A stretch of 64,000 bases of DNA from Methylobacterium sp. AMS5 (lineage in GTDB: Bacteria; Pseudomonadota; Alphaproteobacteria; Rhizobiales; Beijerinckiaceae). Below are positions 21,409 through 29,592 of the stretch, piece after piece; the first letter of the stretch is position 1, and every line of letters begins with the position of its first letter. The position numbers and the translations under genes were made by a program. The notes beneath the pieces were generated by a model. It was not told where the DNA came from and searched no databases. It was given only the letters and a program-made list of their open reading frames with translations. The stretch spans positions 4,159,501-4,223,500 of the forward strand of contig NZ_CP006992.1 in the NCBI RefSeq assembly GCF_001542815.1, written 5' to 3'.

Positions 21409-22168
21409 ACTCGGGCGGCTTGATCGCGATGAGGCGACCGTTCGGGCTGTAGACCGCACCGAGCACGGTCTCGTAATGGCGCTTGACGCAGGCATGGCAC
21501 TCGCAAGCGACCTCCTCGATCGCCGCCCGGTTGACGACGGTGATGCGCCCGCGCCCGACCTCGATCAGTCCCTGCTGCTGCAGCATCCGCAGGATGCGGG
21601 TGAGATAGGTGCGCTGCACGCCGAGCATCGCGGCGAGCGATTCCTGGGTGATCGGCAGAACGTTGCTGTCGAGGCGGTCCTGAAGGGTCAGGAGCCAGCG
21701 CAGGCAGCGCTCCTCGATCGGATGGAGGGCGTTGCAGGCGACCGATTGCAGCACCTGCGCGAGCAGGCAGTCGGAGTAGCGGGTGAACAGGTTGCGCAGG
21801 GATTCAGAGCGCCGCTTGGCCTCCTGCAGCCGCACCGACTCCATCCGCAGGACCGGACCGGCGATCTGGATCAGGGCATGGGTCGAGGCCGGCAGGCCGC
21901 CATTGCTGACCACGCCGCCCACCGCGCCCTCGCGGCCGATCGTGGCGGTCTCGGCGCTGCGTCCGTCGATCATCGAGATCAGCAGGGTGACGACGGTCTG
22001 CTCGAGGGGGAAAGTGATGAAATCCACCTCCCGGCCGGCGGCGAACAGCGTCTCGCCGCGCTGGTATTCCAGCCGCTCCAGATCGGGCAGAAGCTGGCCG
22101 CGATCCTCAGGGCTCAGACAGTTCAGGAGCAGGTTGCCTTCAAAGCAGCGCTCTGTGGCTGAAGGCAT
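21407..22168 (-). CDS. Crp/Fnr-family transcriptional regulator
   Basis: About 253 residues. The N-terminal cyclic-nucleotide-binding-type barrel (about 15-125: GETLFAAGREVDFITFPLEQ, TIGREGAVGG) lacks the Arg-containing phosphate-binding cassette of true CRP and has no Fnr-type Cys cluster, so the signal is unknown. The C-terminal winged helix (about 150-225) has the HTH ITQESLAAMLGVQRTYLTRI. A Cys-x-Cys-x-x-Cys group (ECHACVK) follows the HTH near the C-terminus and might bind metal. The start is the ATG at 22168; a TTG two codons earlier is possible. The promoter region to the right is AT-rich. Confidence 0.88.
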   Translation of the reverse strand: MPSATERCFEGNLLLNCLSPEDRGQLLPDLERLEYQRGETLFAAGREVDFITFPLEQTVVTLLISMIDGRSAETATIGREGAVGGVVSNGGLPASTHALIQIAGPVLRMESVRLQEAKRRSESLRNLFTRYSDCLLAQVLQSVACNALHPIEERCLRWLLTLQDRLDSNVLPITQESLAAMLGVQRTYLTRILRMLQQQGLIEVGRGRITVVNRAAIEEVACECHACVKRHYETVLGAVYSPNGRLIAIKPPE

Positions 22169-22413
22169 GTACAACTCGAAGTCCGTCTGGTCGCCGAGCC
22201 GGCTCCTAGCGCAAGGGTTGCCGCGCAGTCTGTCTACAAGTATACATATAGAGCGTTTAACACAAAAAAATCCAGGCCCCGGGCAAGGTCAAGGCCAAGT
22301 TGTATCGCTCGCCTGTACGAAAGCATGCATAAAGGCAACACTACGTAGAATGTGGTTACCGGGGAGCGAGAGCGGCGACCGGCAGCTCTACCCGTTTCGC
22401 CCGGCTTGCCCGC
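22169..22413. promoter_or_regulatory. AT-rich upstream region of the Crp-family gene
   Basis: 245 bp, markedly less GC-rich than its neighbours, with ACAAGTATACATATAG at about 22235-22251 and an A-tract just after 22260. It should contain the Crp-family promoter and the terminator of the GH25 gene. I cannot assign a specific operator. Confidence 0.4.
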
Positions 22414-23265
22414 CTACTTGCCGGTGCAGAGTCCCTGGCTCGACAGGCGCCGATGCTCCCGCGGGTCGCAATCGGTGGCGAGGAACGAGGCCCACTCGGT
22501 CGGGCTGCCGTAGAAGGCGTTGCGATCGACGTCGCCGCGCACGCCGGGCACGCGCCCGGTCGAGGTGAACTGCCAGAGCATCCACTTGCGGTTGGCGTAG
22601 CGCTGCTCGGGCTCGGCCGCCGTGGAGCGGACCCAGTGGGGATAGTCGGGCAGTTCGTCTTCCAGCACATCCTTGTGGAAGGTGATGTCCGTGTAGATGA
22701 TCGGCCGCTTGCCGGTATAGGCCTCCATCTCGTCCAGCATGTAGCGGATCATCGACAGCGCCTGGGCCTTGGGCAGCTTCTTCGGGCACTTGGCCGAGTG
22801 GCCGTTCCACTCCACGTCGAGCACCGGGGGCAGGGCGGTCGGGTCGTTCGGCACGTTGCGCTTGAACCACGCCATCTGGTCCTCGGCCGAGCGGCACCAG
22901 AACACGAAGTGGTAGGCGCCCCGCGGCACGCCGGCGTGGCCCGCGCCGTCCCAGTTCTCGCGGAAGCGCTCGTCGACGTGGTCGCCGCCCTCCGTCGCCT
23001 TGATGTAGGCGAACTGCGTGCCCGCGCTCTTGACCGAGGCCCAGTTGATCGGCCCCTGCCATTTCGAGATGTCGATGCCCTGAATCGGGTGGCCCTTGGC
23101 CCGCGCGACGCCGGGATGGGGCTTGGCATCGCCCTTGGTGGGGTAGAAGTCGTTCTGCGCGGCGCAGGCCGCGAGCCCGGAGAGCAGCAGCGCGGCGAGC
23201 CCGCGCTTGAGCCATCCGCGCGGAGCCGGTGCGAGCCTCGAGGAAATTTCGGTGTCCAGCGACAT
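22414..23265 (-). CDS. GH25-family lysozyme-like lipoprotein
   Basis: 283 residues from the ATG at 23265; a TTG 11 codons earlier is less likely. After a basic N-terminus comes a hydrophobic helix ending in the lipobox LAAC, so the protein is probably a lipid-anchored envelope enzyme. The GH25 fold is clear: IQGIDISKWQGPINW with the first catalytic Asp, FAYIKATEGGDHVD, the LPPVLDVEWNG strand with the catalytic Asp-x-Glu pair, PIIYTDITF and WQFTSTGRVPGV...DRNAF. Family activity: cleavage of MurNAc-GlcNAc bonds in peptidoglycan. Monocistronic. Confidence 0.9.
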   Translation of the reverse strand: MSLDTEISSRLAPAPRGWLKRGLAALLLSGLAACAAQNDFYPTKGDAKPHPGVARAKGHPIQGIDISKWQGPINWASVKSAGTQFAYIKATEGGDHVDERFRENWDGAGHAGVPRGAYHFVFWCRSAEDQMAWFKRNVPNDPTALPPVLDVEWNGHSAKCPKKLPKAQALSMIRYMLDEMEAYTGKRPIIYTDITFHKDVLEDELPDYPHWVRSTAAEPEQRYANRKWMLWQFTSTGRVPGVRGDVDRNAFYGSPTEWASFLATDCDPREHRRLSSQGLCTGK

Positions 23266-23462
23266 CGACGGCCCGCCACTTCTTGCGTGCGACTTCAATG
23301 GGTATTCGATGCCCTTGATCCGGTTAACAGAACTTTGCTGGCATTGCGGCGGAATTCCGGAAGGCGTTGCGCCGCAGGCACATACGCGCCGCCGACGCTG
23401 TCCGGCGGGCGGGCGGCCTCCATCTAAAACGTTGTCGATCCTGAATTTTCCCTGAGCCGGCG

Positions 23463-23915
23463 ATGCGCAAGACTCTGTTCACCATCGGATACGAAGGGCT
23501 GACCCCGGAGCGCCTGCACGCGGCCCTGAAGGCGGCGGACGTGTCCCTGCTCGCCGACGTGCGGGCGGTGGCCAACTCGCGCAAGCGCGGTTTCTCGAAA
23601 GGCGCGCTGAAGGCGGGTTTGCTGGAAGCCGGACTCGGCTACGCGCATTTCCGCAGCCTCGGCACACCGAAATCCGGCCGCGAGGCGGCCCGCGCCGACG
23701 ATGCCGGGCTGATGCGCCGGATCTATTGCGAGGAAGTGCTCGACACCGCCGATGGCGGACTTGCCCTCGACACCCTGGCCGAACTCGCCGCGGAGCGACC
23801 GATTTGCCTGCTCTGCTTCGAGCGCGATCCGGCCGGCTGCCACCGCCGCGTTCTCGCCGAACGGCTGGCCCCGCGCGGCTTCGAGACGGTCGATCTCTAC
23901 GGCGATGTCTTGTGA
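23463..23915 (+). CDS. DUF488 family protein
   Basis: 150 residues. TLFTIGYEGLTPERLHAAL at the start, DVRAVANSRKRGFSK and CLLCFERDPAGCHRRVLAE near the end are the hallmarks of DUF488. The Cys-x-x-Cys-Phe-Glu and CHR motifs are conserved and suggest nucleic-acid or metal binding, but no function is established. It diverges from the GH25 gene and converges on the UbiH-type gene. Confidence 0.9.
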   Translation: MRKTLFTIGYEGLTPERLHAALKAADVSLLADVRAVANSRKRGFSKGALKAGLLEAGLGYAHFRSLGTPKSGREAARADDAGLMRRIYCEEVLDTADGGLALDTLAELAAERPICLLCFERDPAGCHRRVLAERLAPRGFETVDLYGDVL

Positions 23916-23969
23916 TTTTTTGGGGACTTGGGCGCGCATCCCGCGCCCACCCCGAAACTCCAAGAAGAA

Positions 23970-25202
23970 TCAGCGCATCAGGCTCGGCGCGCCGAGGCGC
24001 GGCTGCACCCCCTCGCGCATGACGATGCGCCGCAAGGGCGGGATCGCCCCGAGCACCACGAGGCCGAGGCCCCGCAGGGCATCGACGGGCAGGAAATCGG
24101 TCAGCAGCGAGCGGTTGAGCATGTCCACCGCCGCCCCGCGCAGGCGCGCATCGACGCCCCGGTTGCGTCCGAACCCCGCAAGCGAAGCGGGCGCGCCAGG
24201 ATCGCGGTTCGCCTCGCGGGCGGAGAACACCGCATCCCGCAGCGCCGCCGCATCGCGTAGGCCGAGATTGAGCCCCTGCGCCCCGATCGGCGGGAAGACG
24301 TGGGCGGCCTCGCCGATCAGGGCAAGGCGATCGGCCACCGGCCGCTCCACCGAGAGGCCGCGCATCGGCACGAGGCCGCGCGGGCCGTCGATCCGCATGG
24401 CGCCGAGCATCGAGCGGGCCTGATGCTCCACCGCCGCGGCGAGATCCCGGTCGTCGAGCCCCGAAAGCCGCTCGGCTGCCCGCTCCGCCGTGACCCAGAC
24501 GAGGCTGGAGCGGTGGCCGCCGGGGAGCGGCACCAGGGTGAAGGGTCCGTTGCGGGTGTGGAACTCGGTGGAGATGTCGCGGTGGGGCCGCTCGTGGGCG
24601 AGCAGGGTGGTGAGCGCCGCCTGCGGGTAGGACCATTCGCGGCTGCGCAAGGCAGACGCCGCCCGCAGCGGCGAGCGGCCCCCGTCGGCGCCGACGACGA
24701 GTTGCACCGCGAGGCTGCGCCCGTCCTCCAGATCCAGCACCGCGGCGCCTTGCTCGAGGCGCATGCCGGCCGAATCCGCCTCGAACAGGGTCAGGCCCGG
24801 CGTGGTGCGGGCCTGACGCCGCAGGATCTCGACGAGGCGGGCGCTCTCGACGTTCCAGCCGAAGGCGTCGAGGCCGATCTCCGCGGCGGAGAAGCGGGCG
24901 GGCGGCGGCCGGAACAGGCTGCCGGTGTCGTCGATGATCTGAAGTTCGGCAAGCGGACTGGCATGCGGGGCGATCTCGGCCCAGGCGCCGAGCGCCGTCA
25001 GGAAGCGCACCGAGCCGTCGAGCAAGGCCACGGTGCGCCCGTCTGCCACCGGCGTGTGACGCCCGACAAGCGCGGTCTCCACCCCGTCGCGAGCGAGCGC
25101 CAGAGCGGCGGCAAGGCCTGCCGCCCCAGCGCCCACGACCGCCACGGCGAAGCGCGGCGGCGCGGCGGAGGGGCGGGCGGGGGACGTCTGCACCGGGACC
25201 AT
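23970..25202 (-). CDS. UbiH/UbiF/COQ6-family FAD-dependent hydroxylase
   Basis: About 410 residues. The N-terminal Rossmann motif VAVVGAGAAGLAAALALA, the mid-sequence VVGADGGRSPLR (DG motif) and LALIGEAAHVFPPIGAQGLNLGLRDA (GD-like motif, second FAD contact) place it in the class A flavin monooxygenases that hydroxylate the ubiquinone ring. Which ring position it modifies cannot be told from sequence. AAGGAG lies 9 bases before a GTG at 25205 and 12 bases before the ATG at 25202, so either could start. ubiB and ubiE are elsewhere in the window (53-55 kb). Confidence 0.9.
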   Translation of the reverse strand: MVPVQTSPARPSAAPPRFAVAVVGAGAAGLAAALALARDGVETALVGRHTPVADGRTVALLDGSVRFLTALGAWAEIAPHASPLAELQIIDDTGSLFRPPPARFSAAEIGLDAFGWNVESARLVEILRRQARTTPGLTLFEADSAGMRLEQGAAVLDLEDGRSLAVQLVVGADGGRSPLRAASALRSREWSYPQAALTTLLAHERPHRDISTEFHTRNGPFTLVPLPGGHRSSLVWVTAERAAERLSGLDDRDLAAAVEHQARSMLGAMRIDGPRGLVPMRGLSVERPVADRLALIGEAAHVFPPIGAQGLNLGLRDAAALRDAVFSAREANRDPGAPASLAGFGRNRGVDARLRGAAVDMLNRSLLTDFLPVDALRGLGLVVLGAIPPLRRIVMREGVQPRLGAPSLMR

Positions 25203-25205
25203 CAC

Positions 25206-25646
25206 GACGGGAGACTCCTTGAAGGGCCCTCACAACGAGGATCGAAGGCCGGCTTCCTACAGAGGCGCGGCCGGCCTGGGGTCAAGTGCGGCCGAGGGTC
25301 CGAGCGGCCCCCTTGCCCGAAGCCGTAGGAGCGGCGTCGGGGCGCGAAGAGCGCCGCGCGGAGCGGGCTTTTCGGGGCGTGAGCCCCGGCAAGCGTCGAG
25401 CGGAGCGGAAGCATAGGCCCGCGGAGGCGGGTGCCGGCGAACGAGGCTCTCAGGAAACCAGGGGTATCGCCTTCAAGCGATGGCCTGGGGATCCGGGAGC
25501 GGTCGGACATTCAAGCGTGGCTCGATCGAATTGAAATGAAACCAATTCTTGCGCCCGGCATTGCCAACTTATGTTGAGAGAACTGCGCGCTCTCGCCGCA
25601 TGCTCTCCAAGACAGAACCATCATTGACGTCCGAGGGGGGCGTACC
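25206..25646. other. 441-bp intergenic region
   Basis: Between the leftward UbiH-type gene and the rightward small genes. The left part is GC-rich with GC-rich near-palindromes around 25330-25420; the right part (25520-25640) is less GC-rich and should hold the promoter of the 25647 gene. No convincing gene or RNA. Confidence 0.35.
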
Positions 25647-25850
25647 ATGAAGCCATTCATCACCTCGCAGCCGGAATCCGAGCGGACACGGCTCGACTCG
25701 TCCTTCGATCCCGTGCTGTCGGGCGTTGCGCGCGGGCTCGCGCGGCTGTTTCCGCCCATCGAGAATGTCCGGCCGCCGCGCAGCGGGAGCAACATCCCCT
25801 CCACCTCCGGGACAGACGGCACGGCCGGCGGGCGGCGCGGCCACGTATGA
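25647..25850 (+). CDS. Small protein of unknown function, overlapping the next gene
   Basis: 67 residues, no membrane helix, Arg/Pro/Ser-rich C-terminal half. A strong GAGGGGG ribosome-binding site precedes the ATG at 25647, and the stop overlaps the next start as ATGA. These are the two arguments that it is real. I do not recognise a family. Confidence 0.55.
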   Translation: MKPFITSQPESERTRLDSSFDPVLSGVARGLARLFPPIENVRPPRSGSNIPSTSGTDGTAGGRRGHV

Positions 25851-26074
25851 TGAGGCCCGACCTGGTCGTGCAGCACATCGCGGCGATGACCACGGCAAGC
25901 ACCAATCTGCTGCGCCAGATGGAGGATGAGGGCCTGCGCTATCGGGTCATCGTGCGCCCGGAGGATACCGCCACCCTGCACGTCCATGTGCGCGAACTGA
26001 CGCCCGACCTCACGGAGCGCATCGAGCGCTGCCTCGCGGGCATGGGCATGCAGGTCGCGGTCCGGGAGGAGTGA
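25847..26074 (+). CDS. Small protein of unknown function (second of a coupled pair)
   Basis: 75 residues, translationally coupled to the preceding gene by an ATGA overlap; a second ATG follows at once. The sequence is soluble, with a helical N-terminal part (QHIAAMTTASTNLLRQMEDE) and a strand-helix pattern after it (YRVIVRPEDTATLHVHVREL, LTERIERCLAGMGMQVAVRE), like a small ACT/ferredoxin-like fold. No family recognised. Confidence 0.6.
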   Translation: MMRPDLVVQHIAAMTTASTNLLRQMEDEGLRYRVIVRPEDTATLHVHVRELTPDLTERIERCLAGMGMQVAVREE

Positions 26075-26231
26075 CGGGCGAACCCGCCCGCTCGGCCGGT
26101 GCCCGCTTGGCTGTGCCCAATTGGCCGGTGTCCTTCGGGCATAAGCCGCCTGGAACCCCTTGGAGCACTTGTCTGGCTCCACCGGGCCGATATCTCGACC
26201 GTAGTTCGAGACGGGAACGCGGGAGAACGCG

Positions 26232-27203
26232 ATGAAAGCGATCCGGGTACACGCCTATGGTGGGCCGGAGGCGATGGTCTACGAGGACGTGCCTTCGCCC
26301 GAACCGGGGCCGGGCCAGATCCGCGTCCGCCAGACCGCCGTCGGCGTCAACTTCATCGACATCTACTTCCGCTCCGGCGCCTACAAGGCACCCTCGCTCC
26401 CCTTCACCCTCGGCAAGGAGGGGGCGGGCGTGGTCGATGCCCTCGGCGAGGGCGTCACCGATTTCCGCGTCGGCGAGCGCGTCGCTTATGCCGGCGCCAC
26501 CGGCACCTATGCCGAGGAAGTGACCGTGGACACGAAGGGCGTCGTCCACGTGCCGGATTCGATTTCCGACGAGACCGCCGCGGCGATGATGCTCAAAGGC
26601 CTCACCGCGCAATACCTGCTGCGCCGGACCTACCGGGTGCAGCCCGGTGACACGATCCTGTTCCACGCCGCCGCCGGCGGCGTCGGGCTCATCGCCACGC
26701 AATGGGCCAAGCATCTCGGCGCCACCGTGATCGGCACCGTCGGCTCGACCGAGAAGGCGGAGCTGGCGCGCGAGCACGGCTGCGACCACGTCATCCTCTA
26801 TCGCGACGAGGATTTCGCGGCTCGGGTAAAGGAGATCACCGGGGGCAAGGGCGTACCGGTGGTCTATGACGGCGTCGGCAAGGCGACCTTCCCCGCCTCG
26901 CTCGACTGCCTCTCCCCCTTCGGCATCTTCGCGAGCTTCGGGTCGTCCTCGGGGGCGATCGAGGCCTTCGATATCGGCATCCTCGCCGCCAAGGGCTCGC
27001 TCTACGCCACCCGCCCGACGCTCTTCACCCACATCGCCACCCGCGAAAGCCTCGACGCCAACGCGGCCGAGCTGTTCGAGGTGGTCGCGAGCGGCGCGGT
27101 GAAGATCCCGATCCACGCCCGCGCCAAGCTCGCCGACGCGGCGCAGGTCCACCGCGACCTCGCCGGGCGGCAGACGACCGGGACGACGGTGATGACGCCG
27201 TGA
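26232..27203 (+). CDS. qor: NADPH:quinone oxidoreductase (QOR, zinc-free MDR family)
   Basis: 323 residues, typical QOR length. It begins MKAIRVHAYGGPEAMVYEDV. The substrate-domain block VGVNFIDIYFRSGAYK and the Rossmann motif HAAAGGVGLIATQWAK followed by VIGTVGSTEKAELAREHG are diagnostic; the zinc-binding Cys cluster of alcohol dehydrogenases is absent. It reduces quinones with NADPH in the cytoplasm. A hairpin 25 bases after the stop probably terminates it. Confidence 0.93.
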   Translation: MKAIRVHAYGGPEAMVYEDVPSPEPGPGQIRVRQTAVGVNFIDIYFRSGAYKAPSLPFTLGKEGAGVVDALGEGVTDFRVGERVAYAGATGTYAEEVTVDTKGVVHVPDSISDETAAAMMLKGLTAQYLLRRTYRVQPGDTILFHAAAGGVGLIATQWAKHLGATVIGTVGSTEKAELAREHGCDHVILYRDEDFAARVKEITGGKGVPVVYDGVGKATFPASLDCLSPFGIFASFGSSSGAIEAFDIGILAAKGSLYATRPTLFTHIATRESLDANAAELFEVVASGAVKIPIHARAKLADAAQVHRDLAGRQTTGTTVMTP

Positions 27204-27227
27204 TCCCCGTATCCTAGGACCAAAGGA

Positions 27228-27246
27228 GTCCGGGCTCTGCCCGGAC
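27228..27246. terminator. Hairpin terminator after the quinone oxidoreductase gene
   Basis: GTCCGGGC-TCT-GCCCGGAC: a perfect 8-bp stem with a 3-base loop, 25 bases past the stop. The GGGCTCTGCCC core recurs at 57660-57674, so this is also a repeated element. No clear T-run. Confidence 0.55.
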
Positions 27247-27261
27247 CCGCCGAGGGATCGT

Positions 27262-27306
27262 GAGCATTTTCGAGCGAAGTGGTTGCCGGTTCGCGTGAAG
27301 AAAATG
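27262..27306. repeat. Dispersed imperfect palindrome (copy D, diverged)
   Basis: GAGCATTTTCGAGCGAAGTGGTTGCCGG... ending GAAGAAAATGC. It shares the GTGGTTGCCGG core with copy C (37551-37602) in the same orientation, but the arms are changed (GCATTTTC/GAAAATGC), with compensating changes on both sides. Confidence 0.6.
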
Positions 27307-27324
27307 CGATCAACCTGGAGAAGG

Positions 27325-27363
27325 CGATCTTCGCCCGTGATCTCCGGTCACGGGCGAAGATCG
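27325..27363. promoter_or_regulatory. Perfect 16-bp inverted repeat ahead of the nicotinamidase gene
   Basis: Arms CGATCTTCGCCCGTGA (27325-27340) and TCACGGGCGAAGATCG (27348-27363) with a 7-base loop. It ends 26 bases before the pncA-like start, so in a transcript it would form a very stable 5' leader hairpin. It could be an operator, a leader structure or a terminator of upstream transcription. Confidence 0.6.
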
Positions 27364-27389
27364 TCCCTCGGAACCCCCGGACTATCCCC

Positions 27390-28016
27390 ATGATGCTCAC
27401 AAGCACCGACGTTCTGCTCGTCATCGACGTGCAGAACGATTTTCTGCCCGGCGGGGCGCTCGCGGTACCCGACGGCGACGCCGTCATCGCCCCGATCAAC
27501 CGGCTGGCCGCGTGCATTCCCCACGTCATCCTCACCCAGGACTGGCACCCGCCCGCCCACGCCTCCTTCCACGGGAGCCATCCGGGCAAGGCCCCCTTCG
27601 ACACCGCGGCCCTGCACTACGGTGAACAGGTGCTCTGGCCCGAGCACTGCGTGCAGGGCACGCACGGCGCCGAGCTGGCCGCGGGCCTGAGGGCAGGGCG
27701 GGCCGAGCTGGTGATCCGCAAGGGCACTCACCCCGGCATCGACAGCTACTCGGCCTTCATGGAAGCCGACCGGCGGACCCGCACCGGGCTTGCCGGCTAC
27801 CTCGCCGAGCGCGGCCTGACCCGCCTGTTCCTCGCCGGCCTCGCCACCGATTTCTGCGTGCTCTGGAGCGCGCTGGATGCCCGCGCCGCCGGGTTCGAGG
27901 CCTTCGTGATCGAGGATGCCGTGCGCGGCATCGACCTCGACGGCTCGCTGGCGCGCGCCTGGACGGCGATGGAAGGGGCAGGAGTCGGGCGCATCGTGAG
28001 CACGGCGCTCGGCTGA
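27390..28016 (+). CDS. pncA: Nicotinamidase (isochorismatase-like cysteine hydrolase)
   Basis: 208 residues from the ATG at 27390; the open frame upstream crosses the inverted repeat and is not coding. Catalytic triad: Asp in LVIDVQNDFLPGG, Lys in VIRKGTHPGIDSYSAF, Cys in GLATDFCVLWSALDA. The metal-binding DWHPPAHASF motif is present, which separates nicotinamidases from other isochorismatase-like enzymes. It deamidates nicotinamide to nicotinate for NAD salvage. Confidence 0.92.
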   Translation: MMLTSTDVLLVIDVQNDFLPGGALAVPDGDAVIAPINRLAACIPHVILTQDWHPPAHASFHGSHPGKAPFDTAALHYGEQVLWPEHCVQGTHGAELAAGLRAGRAELVIRKGTHPGIDSYSAFMEADRRTRTGLAGYLAERGLTRLFLAGLATDFCVLWSALDARAAGFEAFVIEDAVRGIDLDGSLARAWTAMEGAGVGRIVSTALG

Positions 28017-28037
28017 CAGCTTTTATTCCACCCGCGT

Positions 28038-28081
28038 CCTCATCCTGAGGTGCCCGCGCCAGGGGGCCTCGAAGGGTGAGG
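28038..28081. repeat. Dispersed intergenic repeat, CCTCATCCTGAGG type
   Basis: CCTCATCCTGAGGTGC ... GGGGCCTCGAAGGGTGAGG. The left end is itself palindromic and the whole can fold (CCTCATCCT/AGGGTGAGG). I recognise this sequence type as a common intergenic repeat of Hyphomicrobiales genomes. It lies between the convergent nicotinamidase and pabC ends and may serve as a terminator. Confidence 0.55.
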
Positions 28082-28118
28082 GGCGCGCCTGGACGACCGT
28101 GGCTTCAGGGACGAGGAC

Positions 28119-28976
28119 TCACGGATCGAGCGCGTCCGCCTCGACGCCGCACTCCGCCGCCACGGTTTCCCGCAAAGCCGCGCAGAGTCTGCGAACCGTC
28201 CCGTGCCCGGCGCTGTCATAGGCCCGCGCGCCGAGGACCGTCACGGGCGCGAGCAGGCGCAGCGAGTTGGTGACGAACAGCGCCTCCGCCGCCGCCAGCT
28301 CGGAGGGCAGGAGCGGGCGCTCCTCGACCGTGATGCCGACACTCGGCGCGAGGTTCGAAAGAAGCTCGGCCCGAACGATGCCCGGCAGGACGCCATCCTC
28401 CAGCGGCGGCGTGACGAGCGTTCCTCCGAAAACCGCAAAGACATTGCCGGTGCCGGCGCAGGCGACGCGGCCCCGCGTGTTCAGGAACAGAGCCTCGTCG
28501 AAGCCTTGCGCCTGCGCCGCGCGGGCGGCGAGGACCGCATCGAGATAGCCGAGGGTCTTGAGGCGCGCGGCCGGCGAGGTCTCGTTGCGGGCGATCTCCG
28601 TGAGCGCGAGCCGCAAGGGCGCGAAGAACAGGGCGGCACGGGCCGGGGCGGCGCTGCCGAACAGGAACGGGTTCGGCTCGGGCGGGGGCGCCAGCCCGCG
28701 CGGACCGGGGCCGCGGGTCAACGTGGTGCGGATCGCGGCGAGCGGCGCGGTGCCGGCCAGCGCGCGCATCGCTTCGACGATCTGCGCCCGCGCGATCGCG
28801 AAGCCGAGCGTCTCCGCGGCGGCGGCGAGGCGATCAACATGGGCGGCCTCGAAGGCGACCTGCCCCTGAATCGCGAGGGCGGTGTCGAACACGCCGTCGC
28901 CGAGCAGCAGGCCACGGTCCCCCATGGCGAAGGGGAGGGTGCCGCCCTCGACCAGCCGCCCGTTAGACCACAGCAT
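28119..28976 (-). CDS. pabC: 4-amino-4-deoxychorismate lyase-like PLP enzyme
   Basis: 285 residues, class IV aminotransferase fold. GDRGLLLGDGVFDT is the family start, LKTLGYLDAVLAARAAQ carries the PLP lysine, and FLNTRGRVACAGTGNVFAV the cofactor-binding loop. Branched-chain and D-amino-acid aminotransferases share this fold, but the position as last gene of a pabB-pabA-pabC operon supports release of p-aminobenzoate and pyruvate from aminodeoxychorismate. The start overlaps the end of pabA by 14 bases. Confidence 0.87.
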   Translation of the reverse strand: MLWSNGRLVEGGTLPFAMGDRGLLLGDGVFDTALAIQGQVAFEAAHVDRLAAAAETLGFAIARAQIVEAMRALAGTAPLAAIRTTLTRGPGPRGLAPPPEPNPFLFGSAAPARAALFFAPLRLALTEIARNETSPAARLKTLGYLDAVLAARAAQAQGFDEALFLNTRGRVACAGTGNVFAVFGGTLVTPPLEDGVLPGIVRAELLSNLAPSVGITVEERPLLPSELAAAEALFVTNSLRLLAPVTVLGARAYDSAGHGTVRRLCAALRETVAAECGVEADALDP

Positions 28977-29592
28977 CGGCGAGCCTGTCCGTCCGCTCCG
29001 ACGCGTCCGCCTCCCGCCACGCGCGGGCCCCCTTCAGGAAGTTGGAAAACAGCGCGTGGCCGTTCTCGGTCAGCACCGATTCCGGGTGAAACTGGATGCC
29101 CCAGGTCGGGTGGCTGCGGTGCGACAGCGCCATCACCTCGCCCTCCTCGGAGGCGGCATCGACCGTGAGGTGGCGCTGCATCTCAGGCGTCGGCGCCACG
29201 ATCAGCGAGTGGTAACGCCCGACCTGCATCGGCTGCGGCAGCCCTTCGAACAACCGCTCACCCCCGTGCCGGATCGGCGTGGCGTGGCCGTGGAGCGGGC
29301 GGCCTGCCCGCTCGACCCGGCCGCCGAAGGCCGCGCCGATCGCCTGATGCCCGAGACAGACGCCGAGGATCGGTACCTCGCCGGACAGTTCGCGGATGGC
29401 CGGCAGGCTCACGCCGGCCTCCGCCGGGGTGCAGGGGCCGGGCGAGATTACCACCGCCTCCGGGTTCCGCGCGCGGATGCCGGCGACATCGAGCGCGTCG
29501 TTGCGCACGACCTCGACGGTCTCGCCCAACTCCTCGAAGTAGCGCACCACGTTGAAGACGAAGGAATCGTAGTTGTCGACGACGAGGATCAT
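28963..29592 (-). CDS. pabA: Aminodeoxychorismate/anthranilate synthase glutamine amidotransferase subunit
   Basis: 209 residues from the ATG at 29592. Class I glutamine amidotransferase: MILVVDNYDSFVFNVVRYF, the oxyanion strand SPGPCTPAEAG, the nucleophile in ILGVCLGHQAIGAAFGG, and the His-Glu pair in WGIQFHPESVLT. It supplies ammonia from glutamine to the adjacent PabB. Such subunits can serve both folate and tryptophan synthesis. The start overlaps the pabB stop as ATGA. Confidence 0.92.
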   Translation of the reverse strand: MILVVDNYDSFVFNVVRYFEELGETVEVVRNDALDVAGIRARNPEAVVISPGPCTPAEAGVSLPAIRELSGEVPILGVCLGHQAIGAAFGGRVERAGRPLHGHATPIRHGGERLFEGLPQPMQVGRYHSLIVAPTPEMQRHLTVDAASEEGEVMALSHRSHPTWGIQFHPESVLTENGHALFSNFLKGARAWREADASERTDRLADAVV

